The notes: a model not told the origin generated them from the sequence alone. A stretch of 64,000 bases of DNA from Earliella scabrosa (GCA_022605405.1 JABYQQ010000025.1:124001-188000); one strand, 5' to 3'. Counted from the stretch's first letter, positions 24,175-37,110 are shown. Translations and numbers: made by a program.

Positions 24175-25134
24175 TAGTGTTGCCGTGGAGTGGAGTCGGA
24201 GTCGCTCCGGAGTGTCGGCTATCAATTCGAGGTGCACCAGAGTGAGTCGGAGTATACGCGAGGTGCTTATGTGAGTTACCAAACTGGGATGGAAGGCGCC
24301 TGCCTGCCATCCTGCTGCCTCGCTCAGTACTCCATACTATGTAGCTACACACATACATAGGCACCAAACTATCAGAATGCGTGTCTTTGCAAGAGGCCGA
24401 CCGCATCTTACTGACCTGGATGGCGAGGTAATGGATTGACTACTTGCACTAACCGAAACTTCAAGTTCCGGAGGCCTCGAAAGACTCATCCGGAAAGAGC
24501 TTCATCTCCAGTACCTTTCGGAAGTGTAAGTACCTAGAGCAGTACTCCGAAACCGATCTATTCCACCACACACGTCAATCACTTCCTTATGCACCTGCTA
24601 CTTGGTTGAATGGGTCAGGTTGCCGGAGTATTAAAGTACACTTATATTCCTCGGACATAAACATCATGTCAGTCCGAACGAATATCTTTACGCTGACCGT
24701 TACCATGTACGGTTAGGTAATTATAGGGTCACTAATAGGAGCTTACAGCGTAGAGGCTCAGTATGACGCCCGTCTCCTTCAGTGTTCACTATGTAGTCAA
24801 CGTGCTGGGGTTCATCTGGGGTTCGTACTCACTGAGTGATAGTTCACCGCAGGTTCAAATTTTGAGTTTATCGTTCGGGTTCTTGCTTTGCTTGCTCCAA
24901 TCCTTGAAGCATTTGAGAGAGTCTCGTTTATTCAAAGTGTAGAACACGTCGATACTTCGTGTCGCGTCTGCGAACGTGACCGCGTTCGATGCTTAGTGTA
25001 TGCTGAGGACAGTCAACGGTCAAGCGCCTGCAGTTGATCGCTTGCGGTCGGAGTGCACTGGAGTGGCATGCCGAGCTGCCGTACTGACCGGAGTCGGCTA
25101 CACTCCGGAGTACTCTGACTCCACGGCAACACTA
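24175..25134. mobile_element. Non-autonomous hAT-like DNA transposon (MITE-like, 960 bp)
   Basis: The left end reads TAGTGTTGCCGTGGAGT and the right end, reverse-complemented, reads the same 17 bases. Similarity continues inward through CTCCGGAGTGT to about 45 bp on each side with a few mismatches. A perfect 8-bp duplication, TGGGACGG, flanks both ends; 8-bp duplications are typical of the hAT superfamily. Several GGAGT/ACTCC words cluster in the subterminal regions, as expected for transposase-binding sites. The 960-bp interior has no open frame that could be a transposase (longest about 87 codons, no BED finger or DDE core), so it would need a transposase from elsewhere. The intact TSD and near-matching TIRs suggest a fairly recent insertion. 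Confidence 0.85.
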
Positions 25135-25142
25135 TGGGACGG
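25135..25142 (+). repeat. Target-site duplication, right copy (TGGGACGG)
   Basis: Second copy of the 8-bp word found at 24167-24174, directly after the right terminal inverted repeat. Confidence 0.85.
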
Positions 25143-28100
25143 AAGGTCGGAAACGGAGGTGAACCCTGGGTGAACCGTTCGACGATGGCGCCACCACGCT
25201 GCAGCCTGCCGGTAGTTGCCGACCGCACGCTTCCTCGACCCTGGCCGACTTCGAGCTGCTCCACGTCCCATCCCACTCAGCAAACGAGGTACCGCCTTCA
25301 ACCTCCCGACCTTGTGGCCACCACCGTTTTCCTACGGGACGTCCCTCGATTGCTTCGGTACGTCCCACGCCGCCCACATGTACATCTGCTGGTTCGAGCT
25401 TCGCCGCCAATCACGAGCGATGTGGGTAAGCAGACGTCTAGGAAGCGTGCCGAGTTCGGGAGAGGTGCGCATGTCGTCTCGTAGCTTGACCGTCGACGAG
25501 GTCGAGATGGAGGCCGACCGGACCACTGTCATCGTGAAGGTGGTACGAGGCCGATTCAACGTGACTCCATGCTCCCCCAGTAGACGATAGCACGAGCATC
25601 GGTGCTGCAAAGCCACCGGGGGAAAGACGTCTGGAGACATCGTGGTCAGTGGGAGCGGCGCAGGGCAAAGTATGGACCCACCCTCTGATATAGCGCCAGT
25701 AGTTGCGACCGCGAGCATGCAACCGGGGAATGAAACCCGAACGTGCCAGGGTGGCGGGTGGAGGTGACCACTGCGCCAGTTCGCAACAAGATGATCGCGA
25801 TAATTTGGGACGAGGACGTCGGGTGAGGGGTGTTGGGACCCGCGGTGGTATGAGTCGCAACCGGATGGGTCATCCCGAGCCGTCGCAGCGCAGCGGTCAG
25901 ACGGGGTGGAATGACCGGCGATGACGAGATCAGAGGTGGGACAAGTCGTGACTGAGGTCTGCGATACGTGACTGGGGAATTCGAACGAAGATGGAGGTCT
26001 TGTACGTTCGCGCATGGAATCGTATTTGATGCAGGCGCAGGGTTGTGCCATGGCATGGCCGATGTGTGAAATGATGAGGCCATGAGATGACGAGTCGTTG
26101 ACTACAGGGAAGACGAAGGGGCTAGCACCCAGACCGCATAGAGTGGACGGACCTATAACACCGGCTGGCAACACTCTACGGATGGACCCTCGAGCGATGT
26201 ACGAGTGGCGGGGTGTAGAAGCCTGAACAGTATCGGAGTATAGTGTGCATCAGCACAATTGGCTGCTCACGGAGATAAAGACTGGCTACATGGGGCCGAA
26301 CGTTTTGCACGATGGGAAGAGATTTGTGGTCTGTCGACGGGAGGGGCTCCGAACTGCCCGATACTGGGGCCTGAGGGTGAGTTATAGCAAGCTGTAGAGC
26401 TGCAGATCAAATAATACGCACCATGAAACATTCCTTCATCCCTTCACCGCGTTCAATCGCCAACTCGAGCCAGTGTGATACTACCATGCCCGAAGAGTCG
26501 ATCCATGGAGTGCAAATCTATGTGCCGGTCCATGGTCCATCACATGAGACAGTACTGCGAGCTCCTCACCTGAGGTCAGTCACAGCAATGTGGCGACATG
26601 CTACCCGGTAGGGTTATGAACTGCATGGTCCTTGGGCAACCCTTGAACGGAATAGGCGCAGAGCCCCCGAGGGACGGCCCGATGCGGCCCGGAGACAACT
26701 GCCACGTGGGCAAGCGCCTCGTCTCTTCGTCCTCAGACTCCTCACCGTTCGGCAGGCTGTAGCTGCTCCTAGGCAAGACTCCAACTTAGTTTCAACTCGG
26801 ACGCATCCCACTTCGCTCGCACTCGCCGCCGCCGTACCTGGATATTGACGTCTATCCACACCCTTGCCTACCTGGGACTCGGGATTTTGGACCGTGACGG
26901 CACCTCTTCTGTGTCCTTCACTGTCATCAAACAGCTCGAGAGTCATGATTGTCTGGTATGTCGGTCGAACAAGTCTTCAACTACCTGTAGGACACTAACA
27001 TGACGTAGAGGCAGGACCGTCCAATGATCTGCCTGTATGTTTCACCGCTCGGAGGACATGCTCAATAGTTCCAGTTACACAAACGCGCGGACCATTGTGA
27101 GCGGACGGATCTTGAATGAGATGGTGCGGGAGTACTAGAGTGAGGTCAGTGGAAGATCATTGATCAGGACGTTCATGGGTGTGTCCAAGTTGCTCTTGTG
27201 ACTGCTCCAAGTCTTACATCTCGTCCATGCTAGACTATCGAGCTCTTGCCCGTCTCAGCATGCCACTGACATCGATACACTACGTCAATCACCCTTCCCT
27301 TCGTCTCACATCGCCCGTCAAGCCTCCTTGGGATACAAATCTCGGGCTCGTCCCTCAACTCTGCTATTCCATATATTGCTTCGCCCAAGCTCCGTTGAGG
27401 CGATGTGGACATACGGAGCGATAGGCGAATTACATGCTGTAACCTTTACCACCCAGCGCCGCCAGCGCCCCATGCGAAGATTGTCGAAGCCCTACATTTC
27501 TTCAAGTGTCCCTCCCGAGTCCCGACGCCGGTTACCCTCTCGCCTAGGCTGCCAGACGTGCCGATGAACGAGGGTCTGTCCTTACCCGGATATTTCCATC
27601 CTGACCGACACTATCTGCCTAGTGCATCGACTCAAACCCCGTCGTGCCATATCCCAGCATATCCCTTGGGTACACCCTTCTCCCGATCCTCTCTCATCCT
27701 TCGACCCGCTACGGCTACCGTCCAAGCTCACCCGGTTGGCAGCCGGGGCGGACAAGTCGTCCGCAGTCGCTGGTGGCGACGGTTATGTCCTACACTCATC
27801 ATTCCATGGTGGTCGGTGGTCATTCTTCTTCGCAGGAGCACGCGCCACGGAGAGTCGGAGACAGCGAATGTGCCGGCGCGTCTTCAAGGGCACCTATTGC
27901 GATGTTGTCCCCATCCGATACGATTGAAAGCGCGCCAAGCGCGGGCGCCTTGGATGTACCTCTTCGAAGGAGGCGACTTTCCTCTTAGACTTGAGGATTG
28001 GCGCAGGAGGTCGGACGTGGCGGCTGCGATGGAGCGAAATCACACCGATGGGCTCAAGGGGGATGGGGATGCTCCACGAGCGGAGTCGCATCGACAGCTG

Positions 28101-29631
28101 AGCCTACCATCACGGCTTCGAGGGGACGGGTCGAGCGGGTGCGAGAAGGCTGGCCGCATGAGAGCTCCGTCCTGCTACCGCGGTCACTGTACGTGTGAAC
28201 TCAGGGCTACCAGACTACCTTGAGCCGAACGTCATGCCCTCGCTCCGGTGACATCTCTCCTTCCGTTCATCGACACTTGTCCATACATACGAGCCGCGTC
28301 CCAAGCTACCGAACTAGCTGCATTCCTCCACACCTCCGAAGGTCGTCGTGTTCTGGAGTTGACGTCCACGCGCTCGACGTCATCATCATCGTTGGACCGT
28401 TCGACTAGGCGCTTCAAGCGAATGCTTGACCCGAAGCGGGAAGTAGGGCTGCCAGTAGACCAGGACCCCTTGACGGAGACATCCTCTAGATCAGCGAGCA
28501 TGGTTGCGTTCTCATCTACCTTCTGGAGTCGCCACTGCTCCTCGTCTTCGAAGGCCAGTCGGGGAAGGACACGAGCTTTGCTCTGGTCAGTGGATGCGTG
28601 GTCAACCATCGATGCTCCAGCGGCTGCAGACAGAAGACGTCCAGGTTGTGGACGAGCATCAGGACCATACACGGACTCCGATCGCTCTGTTGTGCGTATT
28701 CTATGACTGTCACGAGAGCTTGATGATCTAACTGAGACTCTACTCGCAGATATACTTGCACCCTCATGTCGACTCCGGAGCTCCTTCCGTCGCTCATGAG
28801 CACTCGCGAAAGTGCACCGCGATCGGTCTATATATCCTTGGTCTCCTCGTCCCTCCATCGCATCATACGTCTGCTCGGAACAATCTGGCTTCCACCCGTG
28901 TAAGGACGACGAAGACGATAGCGAGGACGTCCTCGAACCGGCGCTGTGCAGGTATACGGGCGCTTGTTACGGCCCTGTCCACTATTTGATCGACGCTCGC
29001 CCATCTCGCTAGCTCCCAAACACACTCGGTCCCCCCGCTTGCGATGCGAACCAGAGCTCCGAGCTGTGCGTTGTCGCTGCGACTGGCACCCAGGGCCTTA
29101 CACGACTCTCGTCGAGCCATGCCCCTTCCGAGCAACCTCATCCTCGAAGAGCTACTCGTATGTCATGCGAGATGCCTGGGTGATCCAGATACGACCTGCT
29201 CGCGCGCATCCCATGTATCCTTGCAACGGTACTATCGGTGTGTCCGGCATTGGTGATGACGCGTCGCAGACCCTGGCTCCCCCACTTCTCGGATGGGATG
29301 CGCTGCAGATAGGGTGGATGGACGACTACATGTCTCGTTACCGATCGCGGCGGTGATAGGAGAAGGTGGAGAATGGTACTTGTCCGTTGAGACGTCCTCA
29401 TGCCATCTGAGGTCATGGTTGGGTGTTGTAATACGGCACTTCAGTGCTATCCAACGCGATGTTGCGCCCTGGTTCATCTACGAGGTCTCATCCGACTGAG
29501 CCATAGTCAAGATGAAGCGCGAGTACCAGTCACAGATATCAGAAGGCAAGATTGCTTCCAGGTGCTGTATCCAACTCTATTCCCGGTTTGTGCAGCTGCC
29601 GCATGGCTGACGGTCGCATGCCAGCAGGCAG
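25143..29631. other. Gene-poor interval right of the hAT-like element
   Basis: About 4.5 kb without a supported gene. Long open frames exist (25332-26174 minus, 280 codons; 27405-28223 plus, 272 codons; 28232-28858 minus, 208 codons), but none shows a known domain or credible introns and all compete with overlapping frames. The 28232-28858 frame is Ser/Arg/Asp-rich and looks like disordered protein; it is the only one here that might be real, at low probability. Confidence 0.4.
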
Positions 29632-29665
29632 TACTACTACTACCACCACCACCACCACCACCACC
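29632..29665 (+). repeat. (TAC)n(CCA)n microsatellite just upstream of FW4
   Basis: Four TAC units run into about eight CCA/ACC units, ending 11 bp before the chosen ATG of FW4 at 29676. In the FW4 frame it would read as Leu then poly-Pro if translation began upstream; in another frame it would be poly-Thr. Confidence 0.8.
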
Positions 29666-29675
29666 TTGGTCTACA

Positions 29676-31977
29676 ATGTTTGCTATGGCGCTAAAAATCC
29701 CGATCGAAATTCAAGAATACATCATCGACTGCCTGCGAGAAGACCCTCCCTCTCTCCACATCTGCTCTCAAGTTTGTCAAGCATGGCTACCTCGAACGCG
29801 CATTCACCTTTTCCGCACCATCTCACTCCACACAAGTCAGGATCCCGTTGCCCTGCGACGGTTCTTCCAGGAGAAGCCTTTCCTCAAGTCGTTGGTACAG
29901 CAGCTATCAGTCTCCGCGCTGCCCTACATCTACCCAAATCCGACTCTCTTCGAGACCATACCAATCCAACTTCTTCCGGAGCTGCCGTTCATACAGGCAT
30001 TGTCGTTCAGCGACAGGCAGCAGACTGGCAGGCCACGGTATTTCTCGTTCAGGCCCGTCGCGCTTGCCTGCTTAGCACGATACTCGTTGGTACAGACTCT
30101 GAGCCTCGGGCCGCTTGCGTTCTCGACATGCACCGAGCTCGTGCAGCTTGTCTCCGCTTTTCCAGCGCTTCTGCGTGTACGATGCACCCATGTCAAGATA
30201 CGTAGGCGAGGCGGTGGGGTGGAGCTTGCAAGTCGAAGAGCGCGTGTCCAAACACGCATAACGACGCTCGAGGTCCGTCTCGTTGTGCATGTTCGGGAGG
30301 TCTCGACGTTTAGACATATTCCAGATGGAGAACGCAGGACCAGCCCATGACGTTCTCCTAGAAGTTGTGCAGCATACCCTGCAGACGGCGATATTGTTCT
30401 TGGATGATCTAGGTATGCCGCATCGTATATGACTCTCTACTGGTCATCGTAGCTAATTGAGAATTGCTGCAGAACCGCGGACCACTGATGCTATCACTGC
30501 ACTCACGAGGCTCGTCAGCCTCACAATCCGGACTGGGAAAATCAAGGGTAAGAAGACGTTATCAGGGACCGTTAAGCGCATAACGGAGTTCCTCATCTCC
30601 CTTGGCTCATGTCAGTGCGAACACGTCACCCTCGAGCTCCACTTCGACATTCCGAACATTTCCAGACTTTGCCACCAGCTCCTCGAGCAGCAGATGAGGG
30701 CTCACTGTGGCAGAGTCGACGCACTGCTATCCACCATCTGCAAGCACGGAATATCTCTTCGTGTGCACGTCGAAGGGCAACGCGGCCCCTCTAGACACCG
30801 AGCAACGTTACTGCGGGCCACCTTCTCTGGTATACTCCCTCTTTGTCACTCACAAAAGAAGCTCCTCGTCAGCCTCCTTGGTGGTACGCTATAACCATCT
30901 AGGTTCTATAACACGCTGACCGTTGAGATAGTGCGATACCCTTGGACCTTCGGGCATGACGCCGAAGTGACCGCTCTCGCAGTCTCCCCAGACAGCGCTA
31001 TGTGCGCTACCGGGTCCAAGGACGGCACTATTATCCTCTGGGATATGCAGAGCGGCTTGCTAGCCCGAGAATGGGTGGGCCACCCCTCCTCTGTGCGCTG
31101 CCTCGCCTTCTCCCCTGAGAGTCGTCGTCTCGCCTCCTCCGACGGCGGGATCGATGGTGTCATTATCTGGAATGTTGATACCAACGAGAAGCTCTCGAAA
31201 CTCCCGTGGCGCAAGGAGCCTATCTTCACCTGCATTTGGGCTCCCGACGGTGCGACCATTGCAGCCGGCACGGACTGGCACAACATCCTTGTGTGGGATG
31301 CAACGACGTACGAGCCTCGTTGGTATAAGTCCAGTCGGACCACCTTCCACACCGATGCGCTCAAGGTCTTGCGATATTCCCCCGACTCTCGCTTCCTGGC
31401 GTCTGGACATGCGAACAAGTTCTGTCTCTGGAATGTACGCACGGGAAAGAAGATATCCGAGCAGGATTGCGCCATTCCAGAGGACGCAATCATGGACATC
31501 GCCTTCGATTGTCGTACAGAGCGATTGGCTACCGGCTCTCATCGCGGCATGCTGGACACATGGACCATTGGGAGCGAGATGGAGGGCATTTCTTCCTCTC
31601 TAAGCCTGCACGGCATTGGCGGGGTACAACGTGTCTCGTTCTCGCCGGACGGCTCGCTAGTCTCCATCCTCGACAATGGTACATCAGTCGTGTGGACGAC
31701 ATACGACGGTGGGAGCTCTATATACTCCTCCGACGTGCCGGGTCTTGCAATCGCCGTTGGCCCACTGGGACATATCGTCGCATCAGCTCGGGCAGACGGG
31801 AGTGTGACGCTTTGTTCTCTGCGCGAGCGTCAGGTCCTCCATACGTTCCGCGAGTCTTCTGCCCCCATGATACACATCCTGTTTAGTGAAGATGGGAAGA
31901 CCTGGTGCTGCGGTGCATCGGACGGAACCGTGCACATCCGTAGGGTCCCATTGTTGGGACTGACTCCGCGTGTCTAG
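29676..31977 (+). CDS. F-box-WD40 repeat protein (FW4)
   Basis: ATG 29676 gives MFAMALKIPIEIQEYIIDCL, then the F-box core CSQVCQAWLPRTRIHLFRTI. Exon 1 ends near 30270 and a short exon (MENAGPAHDVLLEVVQH...) ends near 30410. A third exon starts near 30474 (EPRTTDAITALTRLVSLTI), and the WD40 exon starts near 30931 after a phase-1 intron. This propeller is the most canonical of the FW set: FGHDAEVTALAVSPDSAMCA, TGSKDGTIILWDMQSGLL, WVGHPSSVRCLAFSPESRRL, FLASGHANKFCLWNV, and final blade FSEDGKTWCCGASDGTVHIR. An in-frame start upstream would add a poly-Pro stretch from the microsatellite, so the N-terminus is not certain. Expected to act as an SCF substrate receptor by family analogy; the target is unknown. 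Confidence 0.78.
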
Positions 31978-32204
31978 GTCGACATTCGTCCTGCTTGTAT
32001 TCATTTGGAGTATGTACGACTATTCAGTATATCAAACTTCGACCGAGCACATGAAGCACTTCATAGAATCAAGCCAGTCCGATCATCCGCGCCGGCACGA
32101 GAGCATCGTACGTGTATCACCACTCATCGTCCGTAAGAACGTGCACTCACTTCCCATCGCTCGTTTGCCACCAACGCCCCGCCCCTCCTTGTTCGACGCA
32201 GGGG

Positions 32205-32885
32205 CCACAGACTGTGCCGTTGTTCCCGTTGAGCGATAGGATCTGGTCACCGTTGTACAAATCGAAGATTGTGGCCGTCGGTTTGCTTGAGCCGTAAGCG
32301 ACCTGCTTGCTTCTTGTCTCGCAGGACGACACGCCCCTCGTCGGTCTCTGCGCTCCAGATCCTGCTGAACCCATAGTCGGAAGCGGCGGTCATGCATTCC
32401 ACGCCTTTGTGGCTGGCCAGCATGGAGACCAGCTGCCCGGTCTTGAGGGCCGTATACCAAACGTGCACCGTCCCGAGAGTCGCCATGAACCGACCATCGG
32501 GCGAGAAGGTAAAGAACGCAACCATGGCCGTGTTGCGCTCGAGCACGATCACGGGCCCGTGAGTTGTCGTGTCGCAGATGTTCAACTTGCCGTCTTTCGG
32601 GCCGCCGATGAGCTTCGTGCCGTCGAAGGTGAATATGGGCGAGTGGATGGACTGGCCTTGGTCGGGGTAGAGGCGCGTGAGCTTGTGACCGCCTGAGACG
32701 TTCCACAACACGATCTCCGCGTCGAGCGAGCCAGATGCGAGCACGTTGTTGTCGCGCGAAGTTGCGAGCGCAGACACAATGTTCTGGTGCGCGTTGACAT
32801 GATGCATCGTGCTGCTGCGGTTGACATCCCAGATGATGAGGGAGGTGCCCTCTAACCCGGAACGTCCACCGCGGCCGACGCTCAG
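32205..32885 (-). pseudogene. WD40 pseudogene related to GW2
   Basis: On the minus strand from about 32885 the sequence follows the GW2 propeller blade by blade. TSLIIWDV matches at the start, then VNAHQNIVSALATSRDNNVL, ASGSLDAEIVLWNVS, GQSIHSPIFTFDGTKLIGGP, and VLERNTAMVAFFTFSPDGRF. After the blade ending SRIWSAETDEG about a dozen codons are missing and the frame shifts. Homology resumes in another frame with VAYGSSKPTATIFDLYNGDQ, then ILSLNGNNGT, against VASGSSDSTVKICDSFSGER of GW2. The last two blades and the whole N-terminal GW domain are absent. It lies tail to tail with FW4. It is clearly a broken copy; the parent may be GW2 or a lost close paralogue. Confidence 0.8.
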
Positions 32886-35800
32886 CGAAGTCTGAGGACG
32901 AGGGATCATACTGCAAATGAGGGTGTCTAGCGCAGCGAGCGGGATGGAGGGTGTCAAGAGTCGCACGTAGGGCCGCACATGTTCGCATTCCTGCAGATGA
33001 GCACAGCCGCGGGGATGTATCAGGAGAGCGGGGAATGTGTCCGACAGCCAACCCTTCCGACTAGACGGGCGCCTATCTGGGGCCGAGTACACCAGTCGTT
33101 GTCGTAGGAGTCGTTGTTGGCAGATGCGCGAGAGCAAGACGTCCTCTGACGTCTTCGGATCCTGAAAGTGTAGATCCATGAGCATTGTCAACTGGATGAG
33201 AGACCACCAACGCGTACCTCAACGTGTCCCTCACGGAGTGGATCGCACGACCGTGACAGAGGCTCCCGATCCTCGAGCTCGACCGCAGGGTCCACGTCCG
33301 AGCTTCATGTGCTGGTCGACGTTGACTCGTACACAAACCGACGAGAATCCACCCTTCGGACGTGGTCCGTCTATCTCGTATGTCGTACCGTCCTCCTACC
33401 CGTGACGAGGAGCCAGGCGGGTGGTTGGATGGGAGGGGCAACGAAAGAGCACGTTGAGAACTCCCCCGCGCAGGACCAGCCCGTCATAGCCAGCTGAGAG
33501 CGCGCGTTCAGACTGGCCTGGTCAATCGGACTGGACGCGCAGGCGGCCCCGAGGACGGTGAGGCCGTCCGTGGCGATGAGTGGTCTACGAGTTGATACAA
33601 GGGATTGAGTCGGTAGACGCAAGGACGGGCGAGGTCGATAGGGAATGCCGCGCGTCCCACCGAGCACCGGAGGCCTAGCAGTGGAGACGCGGCATCACGA
33701 TGGGTCCGTTCTCGGGGCAGCGAGCGAGTGCAACGCGCGCCTGTTATCGTGCTATCTTCACGATCTAGACCACGACACGAAGATCGAGCTGATCGTGAGG
33801 GAGGGTGTGTTCGCGTACTTGACAGGAAGAAGCTGCTGTGCTCGTTGTGGAGGAGAATAGATGTCGCCGATGACGCGTGTGCGTATGAGTACCCAGTGTC
33901 GGGGGACCAATAGAGATACCCGAGGTCGAGATCGCGCCCCATCGTAGCAGGCGGAACTGGAGGACAGAAGGGTGAGATGGTTCGGATCGGCAGCGATGTC
34001 GACAAAGGATGGACGGAGGCGCCTGCATACAAGCACCATACAGCTTCGGTGACCCCTACGGATGTGACCACGTCGTAGCTACGTGATGAGAGAGGTCGTG
34101 TATGCAGAGGCCTGTGGTGAACGGTCCCTATATGCGCGGAGGACCCAGACTGGAATCGAGACGTTGGTCTCATCGAGCAACTGCGATGAAGCAACCATAT
34201 GGGCTTACGCTCCGGCCTCCCCTACGACATGGCTTGTGCAGAAGGGCCTGACCTGGATCTCGAGAGGCTCTAGAGGTAGTGGTCGAGCGGGCAGCTGATA
34301 GTTCTTCCTCGCCTCTCACCACATGGGGCAGAGGTTCTTCAGCCGGCGATTCGGACAAGCTCGTGCTTGTTGCAACAAAGCCCAGCATGATCGAGAGGAC
34401 CAGTCCGTATGATACGACGACGTGGGTTCAAGGGGACGAGAGTCGGAGGATAGAAGGTCAAGCTTGCGCAGGCGATGACACCTCGCCAGCAGTGGACGAC
34501 GGGGTGGAGGGGCAGGAATGGACGCTTCGAGTGATCTCGGTAGAAGAGGCCTTGAATCGAAGTTTAGTCTCGCTCGCGAAGTGAGCATTGATGGACCGGA
34601 GGCTCGCATAATAGATCAAGGACGTGGACATCGGTCGGGTACCGTGGAGGATGACACAGGAGATGGGACAAGATGGTGAATAAGTAAGGGGATCTGATGG
34701 ACATGTCTTGTCATGTCGAGAGCGCGGGTAAAGGCAAGATACACGTTGAGTGGTGCGAGAGGCGACTGCAGGAAAGGGTAGTGGTGCGTGGGTCTCGTAG
34801 CTGAGCGGTGTCATCTGAGAAGACTACGCACCTTGCATACGGCAAATCATGTCGCTGACCGTCTCAAGATCTCAAGTCCAGCAGGTAGAACGGCATCCAT
34901 CCCTCCGGAAGACGGAACAAGAGGCGCGAGTTCAAGAAAGTGTGGACCCAGGATGGTCAAAGATACCGTTCGGGGCGCGGAGAGACTCGAGTTCAAAGGA
35001 CAGAACGCGGCGTAGACCTGCACTGTTGCGTAGAATCAATATATGGCAAGTGATCACAGTCATAGGGCACTCGCCTGCAGGCTCGGTCTATCCATGGCGA
35101 GGAGTAGCTTCAGCAGAAAGGCGTTCGGAGGAGTTCAAGGAGCGGACGGGAAACGGCCGGCGTTGCCACGTGGCGAAGTACCTGGGCGCTTCCTCCTTTG
35201 CTCTCTCAGGTTCTCTACTGGTAAGTAGTAGTACTCTGCAGGTACTGGATCCGGAGTCCCTGGCTCGACCGCAATCTATCGTCTGAGCTCATTCTGGCTG
35301 CTGGCGGCTTTTGAATCACCAGTACCCCGATCAACCGACAATCCACCCCCAGCCAGAAAGCAGTCACTGTGCTACCGCCGCATCTCGACATGGACGTGTC
35401 TCCCACATATACAGGGCATAAGAGCATGAAGGGCTAGGATGAAGGAGGAATCGTATCTCGGTGCGTTGACAATGCCCAGCTGCTTTTCAACGCTCATACT
35501 CATACATAGACTAGTGCTGTCGCAGTCTCTCGAGACGTGCACTCTACACCTGACATCCATCCGACAGTCACGTTCAACGGCTGAAGGTGCGTTCCTCCCT
35601 CTCCCATCTTCGCACCCACTCATCGATGTCTCCTTCAGTTTTCGGATCCCGTAGATCATGCCCGAGCCCCAAGGCAGGGACATCTCGTATTGATCTCTCC
35701 ATCGCATTCGGTCCTATCTCGTTCAGGTCAGCCCTACAACTCCTTGGCATCGACGGTGAAGGGCACGAAGATCTAGACGGAGTCAGTGGCGCGGAGGGCC

Positions 35801-35924
35801 AGAGAGGATACATCCGAGAATGCGACGAAGGTTGCTCGCCAGCGTACTGCGACTCCAAAGCAGGACCATTGTTCTTCCCTCAAGCCAACACTACTCCTAC
35901 GCGTAGACGCGCCCGTAGGCAAGA

Positions 35925-37110
35925 ACCTCGATCACCGTGTCTGCACGACCCCCCAGCCTTTCCCCCTCCCGCTCTCGTATTCCCTTCAGTACGCCGCCGG
36001 GCTCCCGCTCCCGGTCTCTTACTCGGAGCGCATGGACGGTACAAGTGATCTAGGGCCGCCTCTTGTGCGACATCCCAAATTCGACGTTCTGCCATCGCCT
36101 GCGAGGTCTATGGTCCTGCCCGCGCAACTTGCAAGGAAGCAGCCCGAAGGCCGGGAGAAGGAGGACCTCGAGGTACCGCACCTCCCCACGAGCAGCATGA
36201 CACTTGCCCGTCGGACACGATGGATGCGAGACACCGTGGCGCGTGCACGCCCGCGAGCGTACCGCGTATCTGCTGCGACGCTGTCGCCGCCGTCGGAGGT
36301 GAAGCTCGCGTATCTGCACGACCCACGGCCTTCTCACCCTCCTCTCCCAGACCATTTTCTTCTATACGCCGCTGGGCTCCCGCTCGCATTGGACCCATGT
36401 CCGCTCCGCCTTCTACCCCCGCTCTCAGCGTGCCTACCGCTCAGTCCCTTGCCATCTCCTCAGCTGCTATCATCGGTCCCGAGTCCTCCGCCCAGGCTGC
36501 TCGGTGAGAGCCGTTGGACGGTACGAGCGAGCTCTTACGGCCCCCTCCCGCTTTACAGCCTTGACCCGACCTTGCGCTAGAGCCGGCGAAGGCTACGGTA
36601 CTGCTAGAGGAACCCGCGAAGCAGCACGAGTACCGAGAGAAGCAGCACGAGGACCGAGAGAAGCAGTCCGAGAAGGGTACGGTCACCTCAAGAGCAGCAG
36701 GATACTCGGCCGTCGAACGCGCTCGATTCGAGACACTGGCGCGTGCACGCCCGCGAGCGTACCACGTACCTGTCTCGACGCTGTCGGAGCTCGGCTCGCG
36801 CAAGACGAACTGTGTCCGCACCAGCGGCCTTGTTTCTCTCTCTTCCTCTCCCAGATCATCTCCTTCCATACGCCGCCAAGCTCCATCTTACCCACATCTG
36901 CCTGCTGCGGCCCCTACTACTTGCGTCGATGAAAGAGATCGCCTTGCTAGAGCAACTCGCCAAGAAGGCGCACGAAGGTCGGGAGAAGGATGAGGCCCAG
37001 AAGGGTACGGCCACCTCCTCAGGAGCAGCAGGACACTCGGCCGTGACCGGTACGACACACGGTGGCGTGTGCGCAACTGCGAGCGCACGTCGTCGCTGTC
37101 GGAGGTGAAG
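35925..37110 (+). repeat. Degenerate tandem repeats, units about 0.33-0.5 kb
   Basis: Three to four diverged units recur in the same order. GCGTGCACGCCCGCGAGCGT occurs at about 36241 and 36744, with a worn copy near 37066. CTGTCGGAGGTGAAGCTCG-like words occur near 36289 and 37096. TACGCCGC(T/C)GGGCTCCCGCTC occurs near 35990 and 36364, with a worn copy near 36869. GAGCAGCAGGA(C/T)ACTCGGCCGT occurs near 36700 and 37023. Read on the plus strand the units encode charged helical segments (LAKKAHEGREKDEAQKG; KQHEYREKQHEDREKQ), but the frame changes between units. This suggests a decayed repetitive coding sequence. Confidence 0.6.

Noticed and set aside
24175..25134. LTR or retrotransposon interpretation of the repeat pair at 24.2 and 25.1 kb
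   Set aside because: The repeats are inverted, not direct, and the duplication is 8 bp, which fits hAT and not LTR elements.
25332..26174. 280-codon open frame on the minus strand
   Set aside because: No domain, no plausible start context, several competing long frames; GC-rich non-coding DNA readily gives such frames.
27405..28223. 272-codon open frame on the plus strand
   Set aside because: Sequence lacks recognisable motifs and overlaps other frames of similar quality; no splice logic.
28232..28858. 208-codon Ser/Arg/Asp-rich frame on the minus strand
   Set aside because: Composition could suit a disordered protein, but nothing else supports it; kept only as a remark on the interval.
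33508..34194. 228-codon frame on the minus strand
   Set aside because: No domain, no homologous copy seen in the window, competing plus-strand frames.
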